Below, piece by piece: positions 59,729 to 64,000 of a DNA stretch of 64,000 nucleotides. The stretch is from Acinetobacter beijerinckii CIP 110307. Lineage in GTDB: Bacteria > Pseudomonadota > Gammaproteobacteria > Pseudomonadales > Moraxellaceae. Both the position numbers and the translations under genes were made by a program. Position 1 is the stretch's first letter. Each line of letters begins with the position of its first letter. Where the stretch lies: NCBI RefSeq assembly GCF_000369005.1, contig NZ_KB849767.1:1-64000 (forward strand), in the 5' to 3' direction. Below the pieces are notes generated by a model. That model worked only from the letters and a program-made list of their open reading frames with translations. It ran no database searches and had not been told where the DNA came from.

Positions 59729-60235
59729 TTATTTCCGAATTAAAATGGAATATAGAAATGCACGTTCTTTCTTCATGTCAGAATCGTGGTAGAAAGAATC
59801 ATTCAATTTGTAATGATCAGGTGACTCATTGTTGTGGTAAATATTACCTTGTTTGAATTTAACCAGGGCAACCTTTCCTTCGTGATCAACTTCTAACAAG
59901 CCCCATGATTCAGGAATACGATCAATGGAGATCAGGCCAGCTGGAGCACAATAGAGTCTATAGTTCCCTACCCCTACTTGTGAGCCATTGCGCTCAGGTT
60001 TAGCAAAATCTTTCCTGAAATCCGATAAACTGGTTTTACATTCAATAATTAAGCTTGTTTGCGCCCTAAAAGCTAGAACGTCCGGTATTTCACGGCTACC
60101 AATACATTTTAACTCTGTAGCCACTACAGGGAAATTAAGCCTGTTCTTTACCCATTTTGAAGCGATGACAACAAGATCATCATGTGAGTGAATTTTCTTG
60201 TTAATTCTATCTGTAATAGTGTCTAAATCAGCCAT
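59729..60235 (-). CDS. PD-(D/E)XK-like nuclease candidate
   Basis: 168 aa. EIPDVLAFRAQTSLIIECKTSLSDFRKDFAKPER (about 49-83) carries PD-X(n)-ECK, the metal-binding core of restriction-like and MmcB-type nucleases. Later GVGNYRLYCAPAGLI also occurs in such proteins. It may cut or bind DNA. No methylase is beside it, so a classical restriction system is not supported. First main gene of the minus-strand cluster after the 64-aa zinc-type protein. Confidence 0.7.
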   Translation of the reverse strand: MADLDTITDRINKKIHSHDDLVVIASKWVKNRLNFPVVATELKCIGSREIPDVLAFRAQTSLIIECKTSLSDFRKDFAKPERNGSQVGVGNYRLYCAPAGLISIDRIPESWGLLEVDHEGKVALVKFKQGNIYHNNESPDHYKLNDSFYHDSDMKKERAFLYSILIRK

Positions 60236-60250
60236 AAAAAACTCTAAAAT

Positions 60251-60445
60251 TTAGTAGCCAGTACAAAGCATACTGTGGTTAATAATTGACTCTTGTTTTT
60301 GATCAATTTTTTCTCCGCACATACGACAATGGAAAAAACGGTACTCAGTGTAATTCTTAGGAATTAAACCACTTAGAGATAGTTCAACTGGTGCAAATTC
60401 ATTTTTCATTTGACCTGTTAAATCTTGATTAGTATTTGTTTTCAT
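60251..60445 (-). CDS. Small zinc-finger-like protein (64 aa)
   Basis: 64 aa. FHCRMCGEKIDQKQESIINHSMLC (about 38-61) has C-x2-C...H-x3-C, a C2HC-type zinc site. Possibly a regulator or nucleic-acid binder. First gene of the minus-strand cluster. The degenerate site GTTGCGTTGACGAAAC (60459-60474) covers its promoter region. Confidence 0.55.
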   Translation of the reverse strand: MKTNTNQDLTGQMKNEFAPVELSLSGLIPKNYTEYRFFHCRMCGEKIDQKQESIINHSMLCTGY

Positions 60446-60490
60446 TGAATTTCCAACTGTTGCGTTGACGAAACTTAATTAATTTTGCAG

Positions 60491-60540
60491 CACCATTATT
60501 TTTTAACTAAATAATGGTGGTGTGTTTTTTGTGTATGATA
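60491..60540. promoter_or_regulatory. GTGTG operator with adjoining inverted repeat
   Basis: CACCATTATT (60491-60500) / AATAATGGTG (60510-60519), overlapping GGTGTG-TTTTTT-GTGTATGAT (60519-60539). A plus-strand promoter would give a leader of about 170 nt before ATG 60716. No other gene in 60445-60716. Confidence 0.6.
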
Positions 60541-60715
60541 CTATCTACATGGCTATGTCGCAATAGGGTATACCTATATGAAACAATTTTTTACGTTAAT
60601 GTTTGATCAAAATGACAGCAATTGTGTCGTTTAACAATGTTTCATTTGAGTCGATGAAAAATATATGAAACAATGTAGCATTAGGGTTCATCTTTTTATT
60701 TTAAGAGGGTTGTTT

Positions 60716-60916
60716 ATGAGCAATTTAAGCCAGGCTAAATTCAGCAAAGCGAATGATGTTATTGTTTTTCCACGTCCTTGTACGTTGTGTGAAAGCAAAA
60801 ATAACGTGACACAGCAATTAGGTATTTGGGTATGTTCAACATGCATAGGTAATATCCAGCAAACTAATCCAAATTTATTCCATGTAGATAATAAGAGTTT
60901 GCCTATTAATTTATAA
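60716..60916 (+). CDS. Small zinc-ribbon protein (66 aa)
   Basis: 66 aa from ATG 60716. CTLCESKNNV...WVCSTCIG gives C-x2-C and C-x2-C, a zinc ribbon. Probably nucleic-acid or protein binding. Downstream of the GTGTG operator, 5 nt before the recombinase gene, so in one transcript with it. Confidence 0.6.
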   Translation: MSNLSQAKFSKANDVIVFPRPCTLCESKNNVTQQLGIWVCSTCIGNIQQTNPNLFHVDNKSLPINL

Positions 60917-60921
60917 TTGCT

Positions 60922-61614
60922 ATGAAGAAAGAAGATAATGAACCACGTGGTTTTAAAGTTGGTTATGCAAGGGTATCTTCTGAGGATCAAAATCTTGATA
61001 GGCAGTTAGAAACTTTTAAGAACCTTGGGCTTGATAAAGTTTTTTTTGAAAAGGTACAAGGTGATAAAGAGGATAAAGATAGACCTGAATTAATAAAGTT
61101 CATGGACTATTTAAAATCGGGTGATACTGCTTATTTTGCAAGTTTTGATAGATTAAGTAGGAAAAACTTAAGATTATTATCTCTTATTGAAGAAATTAAA
61201 AGTAAGGGTGTGTCAATTCATTTTGTTGAGGAAAGAATATATTTAAGTCCTACTATTGAAAATCCTTATGATGAATTAAACGCAAATATATTTGCTGCAT
61301 TTTCTGATTTTTTTAAAAAGCAATTAAAGGTAAGACAAAAGGAGGGTATTAAGGCTGCAAGAGAAGCAAAACCTGATCTTTATCAAGGTAGAAAAACTGC
61401 ATTATCTTTAAGAGTGCGAAAGAATATTTTAACCAAAATTATTCTAAAGCAATCAAGCTATGCAGAGATACAAGCCAGGTACTCAATAAGTAGATCGACA
61501 GCTTGGCGAGTAGCGTATAAGGATGAAAGCCTGGTTAAATTAAGACAAGAGTGTCTTAAGTTGCGTTACGAAAATGAGCTTAAGAAATTAGCTCAAAAAA
61601 AATCTAAAACCTAG
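60922..61614 (+). CDS. Small serine recombinase (resolvase/invertase family)
   Basis: 230 aa. KVGYARVSSEDQNLDRQL gives the catalytic Ser region (S in RVSS), followed by FASFDRLSRKNLRLLSLIEE with the conserved DRLSR, then a C-terminal helix-turn-helix (SYAEIQARYSISRSTAWRV). It probably resolves plasmid multimers. No transposase is nearby. Its site is not identified; the clustered inverted repeats at 57.2 kb are one possibility. Confidence 0.9.
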   Translation: MKKEDNEPRGFKVGYARVSSEDQNLDRQLETFKNLGLDKVFFEKVQGDKEDKDRPELIKFMDYLKSGDTAYFASFDRLSRKNLRLLSLIEEIKSKGVSIHFVEERIYLSPTIENPYDELNANIFAAFSDFFKKQLKVRQKEGIKAAREAKPDLYQGRKTALSLRVRKNILTKIILKQSSYAEIQARYSISRSTAWRVAYKDESLVKLRQECLKLRYENELKKLAQKKSKT

Positions 61615-61616
61615 AT

Positions 61617-61639
61617 GCCGTAAGGCTTGGAGTCACACA
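61617..61639 (+). promoter_or_regulatory. Leader hairpin upstream of the DUF2786-like gene
   Basis: GCC-GTAA-GGC (61617-61626) then TTGGAGTCACACA and ATG 61640. Preceded by AACCTAGATG, only half of the palindrome, with no proper promoter; the gene follows the recombinase in the same direction. Confidence 0.65.
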
Positions 61640-62332
61640 ATGAACTTAGATGATGTGTTAAGGCGATTGAAAAAATGTCTTGCATTAACCAAAAGCTCTA
61701 ATGAATTTGAAGCAGCAGCAGCGTTAAGGCAAGTTCAGACATTGATGATCAAGTACAACTTAACTGAGTTAGATGTACAGTTGTCAGATATAAATGAGCA
61801 TTACTATCAGACAAATCATATAAGGAAAAAGATGGTTGAAGTTAGACTTGCTCAAATGGTTGCTGATGTATTTGAATGTGGTTTTTATATTAAGAATACG
61901 AAAAATAAACAGTTTGTTTTTTATGGTATTAGTCCTAATACTGATATTGCAGTGTATAGCTATGAAGTGTTAGAGCCTATTTTAATGCAGGCTAAAAAAG
62001 AATATATGGCTACATTACATGGTAATACAAAACTAAAAAGTAAAAGAGCATTATCTAAAAGTTTTTGTTTGGGTTGGATTAATTCTGTGCGTAATAAATG
62101 CGAGAGATTAAATCCTAATACAGACTTACAGGAGCTTTTGAAAAAATATGAGAATACTAAATTAAATTTGAATACATTTGGTTTCTCTGAAATAGAACAT
62201 AGAAATAAAAATAAGTTAAATGAGGCTAGGCGACAGGGTTATTTAAAAGGTGAAACTGTAAATTTGTTTCATGCTGTAAATAAAGATGATGTGCCTAGTT
62301 TAAATACGATAGAACGAATTGAATTAAATTAA
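61640..62332 (+). CDS. DUF2786-like protein
   Basis: 230 aa. LDDVLRRLKKCLALTKSSNEFEAAAALRQVQTLMIKYNL (residues 3-41) is the DUF2786 helical repeat common in phage and plasmid proteins. The rest is a mixed domain with a basic C-terminus. Function unknown. Coupled by the conserved leader. Confidence 0.75.
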   Translation: MNLDDVLRRLKKCLALTKSSNEFEAAAALRQVQTLMIKYNLTELDVQLSDINEHYYQTNHIRKKMVEVRLAQMVADVFECGFYIKNTKNKQFVFYGISPNTDIAVYSYEVLEPILMQAKKEYMATLHGNTKLKSKRALSKSFCLGWINSVRNKCERLNPNTDLQELLKKYENTKLNLNTFGFSEIEHRNKNKLNEARRQGYLKGETVNLFHAVNKDDVPSLNTIERIELN

Positions 62333-62476
62333 GTTGCCTTGACGCAATTAAAAGGATTATATTAAATATTTCCTGATTATAAGATATTGAATATTGAGAA
62401 TGTTTGTAATGATACAGGCTGGTGTGAGTTCTATCAATAAACGAGATTTTACACAAATAGATTAGAGTGATGATTT

Positions 62477-62755
62477 ATGAAAATTAATACCCATGAAATT
62501 TTTAAAACAATCAACCATGAACATATTGGCAAGGATTTAAAGGAAATTCTTATTTCTGAATGTAAAGATGGTCGTTGGTTTGTTGAAAACAATTGGTGTG
62601 ACAAGGATTTTGAAAATTTTGAAGGTATATCAAACCCTCACATATTGCCTTATGTAACTCCTAAATTTTTCTCCAATGAGAATGAGGTAGTAGACTTTGC
62701 AGTTAAAATTTTAAGTGCTGTAATTTCTGATTTTACTTATGATTATGGAGAATAG
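62477..62755 (+). CDS. Unknown acidic protein (92 aa)
   Basis: 92 aa, soluble, acidic, with Trp and His in the middle (GRWFVENNWCDKDFENF). No family recognised. Single gene without a visible shared operator. The 340 bp that follow hold one dispersed site (62903) and nothing else I can identify. Confidence 0.5.
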   Translation: MKINTHEIFKTINHEHIGKDLKEILISECKDGRWFVENNWCDKDFENFEGISNPHILPYVTPKFFSNENEVVDFAVKILSAVISDFTYDYGE

Positions 62756-62902
62756 TTTAATACTGCTTATTTGTGGAAAGTCCTAAGCCACTGATTTAAC
62801 ATTTATTCACTCTAATTAATTAGTGAAACTGACAACTGGCTTGAAGAGATTAGAGTTTGGTTGGTTAAGAGAGATACATTACCAAAAGACAAGACTAAAT
62901 GA

Positions 62903-62918
62903 GTTGCGGTGACGCAAC
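62903..62918. promoter_or_regulatory. Dispersed GTTGCG/CGCAAC site
   Basis: GTTGCGGTGACGCAAC, perfect arms, in the gap before the thermonuclease gene. Confidence 0.75.
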
Positions 62919-63096
62919 AAGTGAGAGTTGAGTACGAGGGTTTAAGCTTAGGAATTGGAAAACAATGCACTAAATTCAGCAAACCCTCAGAAAACCGAGT
63001 ATAAAAATTAACTTAAAACCTTTGTCGATTTTTCCCAAGTTTGATGGATTTTTAAGTAGTAAAATATTGGTTAGGTATTTGATAGTAGGTGTAATC

Positions 63097-63576
63097 TTGG
63101 ATATTAAAAATATTTCTGCATCTTTGTTGGTATGGTTGGCAAGTTATGGTTTAGCACATGCTGATTTTGTTGGTAGAGTGGTGGGTGTGCATGATGGTGA
63201 TACTATCACTGTCCTTACAGACAGTAATACTCAATATAAAGTCAGGCTGGCAAATATTGATGCGCCTGAACTCAAACAGCCTTTTGGTCAAAAAGCAAAG
63301 CAAGTAATGTCTGATTTTGTTTTTAATCAGCCTGTTCTTATTCAGGAACAAGGCCAAGATCGTTACGGGCGTGTTATTGGTACAGTCCTTAAAGGAAATG
63401 ACAATGTGAATCGGCTCATGGTGCGTCATGGCTATGCTTGGGCATACAGACAGTATTTGAATGACAGTGTTATGATTAACCTTGAATCCTACGCTCAACA
63501 GCAAAAGTTGGGTATGTGGCATGATGCAAATAATATTTCGCCTGAACAGTGGCGCAGAATGAATAGTCAAAAGTAG
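63097..63576 (+). CDS. Secreted thermonuclease (SNase family)
   Basis: 159 aa with TTG start at 63097 (AGGT 6 nt upstream), giving a signal peptide ending AHA; a longer frame from TTG 63022 lacks one. VVGVHDGDTITVL, YKVRLANIDAPEL, QDRYGRVIGTV and VRHGYAWAYRQY are the staphylococcal-nuclease core, with active-site Asp, Arg and Glu-type positions. Plasmid-borne relatives (ParB/Nuc of RP4) are periplasmic. Confidence 0.85.
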   Translation: MDIKNISASLLVWLASYGLAHADFVGRVVGVHDGDTITVLTDSNTQYKVRLANIDAPELKQPFGQKAKQVMSDFVFNQPVLIQEQGQDRYGRVIGTVLKGNDNVNRLMVRHGYAWAYRQYLNDSVMINLESYAQQQKLGMWHDANNISPEQWRRMNSQK

Positions 63577-63583
63577 AGTGTAA

Positions 63584-64000
63584 ATGACAGATTTTTTGAC
63601 CTTTTTAGGTTCCTGTTTTGATATTGGTTTTCCTATTGGGATGGCTATTGCAATTGCATGGTTTCTAATAAAATTTTTGATGCGGAATTATCCTTCTTTA
63701 ACACCTTTGAAGTATTTAGGGATGTTTATCATTAAAAAGAAAGCTGTTCAGCTGGAGCAGCTAGGGTTCAAGGTTTATGTTTATATTTCATGGGCTGATG
63801 GACGCAAGATACCACTTTCAAGCATGGCTAAAGAAGCAGAAATTGTTATCAATGATCCTCTAATATTTGAACATCATCGTTATAAAGATATTCCATTTAA
63901 TTCTAAGGAAAGTGTTCTTTTCGTGAACGAAAAAAATAATTCAATAGTTGGTTATTTTCATCGGATTAATTCAAAAGATCGGGAAGTCTTTCACGGCCAG
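63584..64000 (+). CDS. Membrane-anchored protein, runs off the window
   Basis: At least 139 aa from ATG 63584, no stop before 64000. One N-terminal hydrophobic segment (about 15-34), then a soluble domain (LGFKVYVYISWADG, IVINDPLIFEHHRYKDI). No family recognised. Starts 7 nt after the thermonuclease stop, so probably co-transcribed with it. Confidence 0.6.
   Translation, partial: MTDFLTFLGSCFDIGFPIGMAIAIAWFLIKFLMRNYPSLTPLKYLGMFIIKKKAVQLEQLGFKVYVYISWADGRKIPLSSMAKEAEIVINDPLIFEHHRYKDIPFNSKESVLFVNEKNNSIVGYFHRINSKDREVFHGQ

Noticed and set aside
60581..60640. 18-aa ORF near 60580
   Set aside because: No Shine-Dalgarno, very short, no conservation evidence.

Overview
The window is most of a low-GC conjugative plasmid. 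It carries a MobF relaxase, an F-type (MPF_F) type IV secretion system, a ColE2-like replicase, ParA/ParB, an H-NS-like protein and an epsilon/zeta-like toxin pair. AT-rich codon use plus this combination suggests Acinetobacter or another member of the Moraxellaceae, and recalls the roughly 60-70 kb conjugative Acinetobacter plasmids of the repAci6 kind. That host call is recollection and inference. I see no antibiotic-resistance gene, insertion sequence, tRNA, rRNA or CRISPR array.

Layout. (1) 1-13.9 kb is the leading region: small, mostly unknown plus-strand genes in cassette form. Each main cassette has its own promoter, most have a terminator, and nearly all promoters share one design: a -35, then the 18-bp palindrome ATATAACCTAGGTTATAT filling the 17-bp spacer, then TATAAT, then a 5' leader with a GNRA-loop hairpin GCC-GNRA-GGC just before the Shine-Dalgarno. 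(2) 13.9-14.3 kb is the probable oriT. On the minus strand the hairpin GCATC-GTTA-GATGC is followed by GTGGTGTGT/G, closely matching the F nic region as I remember it. This polarity sends the 1-13.9 kb region into the recipient first and makes the transferred strand the template for its plus-strand genes. (3) 14.35-20.7 kb holds a relaxosome accessory protein, traD, traI and a small regulator. (4) 20.9-42.5 kb is the mating-pair formation operon, pilin through traG, with the pilin-traL pair present twice. (5) 42.5-47.4 kb holds an orphan adenine methylase, an H-NS-like protein, small membrane and secreted proteins, and the replicase. (6) 47.6-57.1 kb holds the toxin pair, a DUF1173-like protein, an orphan HicB-like protein, parA/parB and small membrane proteins. 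(7) 57.4-64 kb is accessory: a minus-strand cluster with a P-loop protein and a PD-(D/E)XK-type nuclease, a serine recombinase, a DUF2786-like protein and a thermonuclease.

Several dispersed sequence systems overlay the genes: the leading-region operator and leader family (11 operators, 15 hairpins); at least ten copies of GTTGCG-N4-CGCAAC spread every few kb, some inside genes and one beside the parA promoter (candidate ParB/KorB-like sites); a second operator family, RGTGTG-N6-GTGTAT, at parA and three other promoters; a 170-190 bp element in five copies with paired base changes that support a folded structure; a 180-bp near-palindrome in two copies; and clustered CATAGA-N8-TCTATG inverted repeats. 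The best candidate for an undescribed system is the leading-region regulon: a coordinated set of promoters and structured leaders placed to fire when the plasmid enters a new cell.
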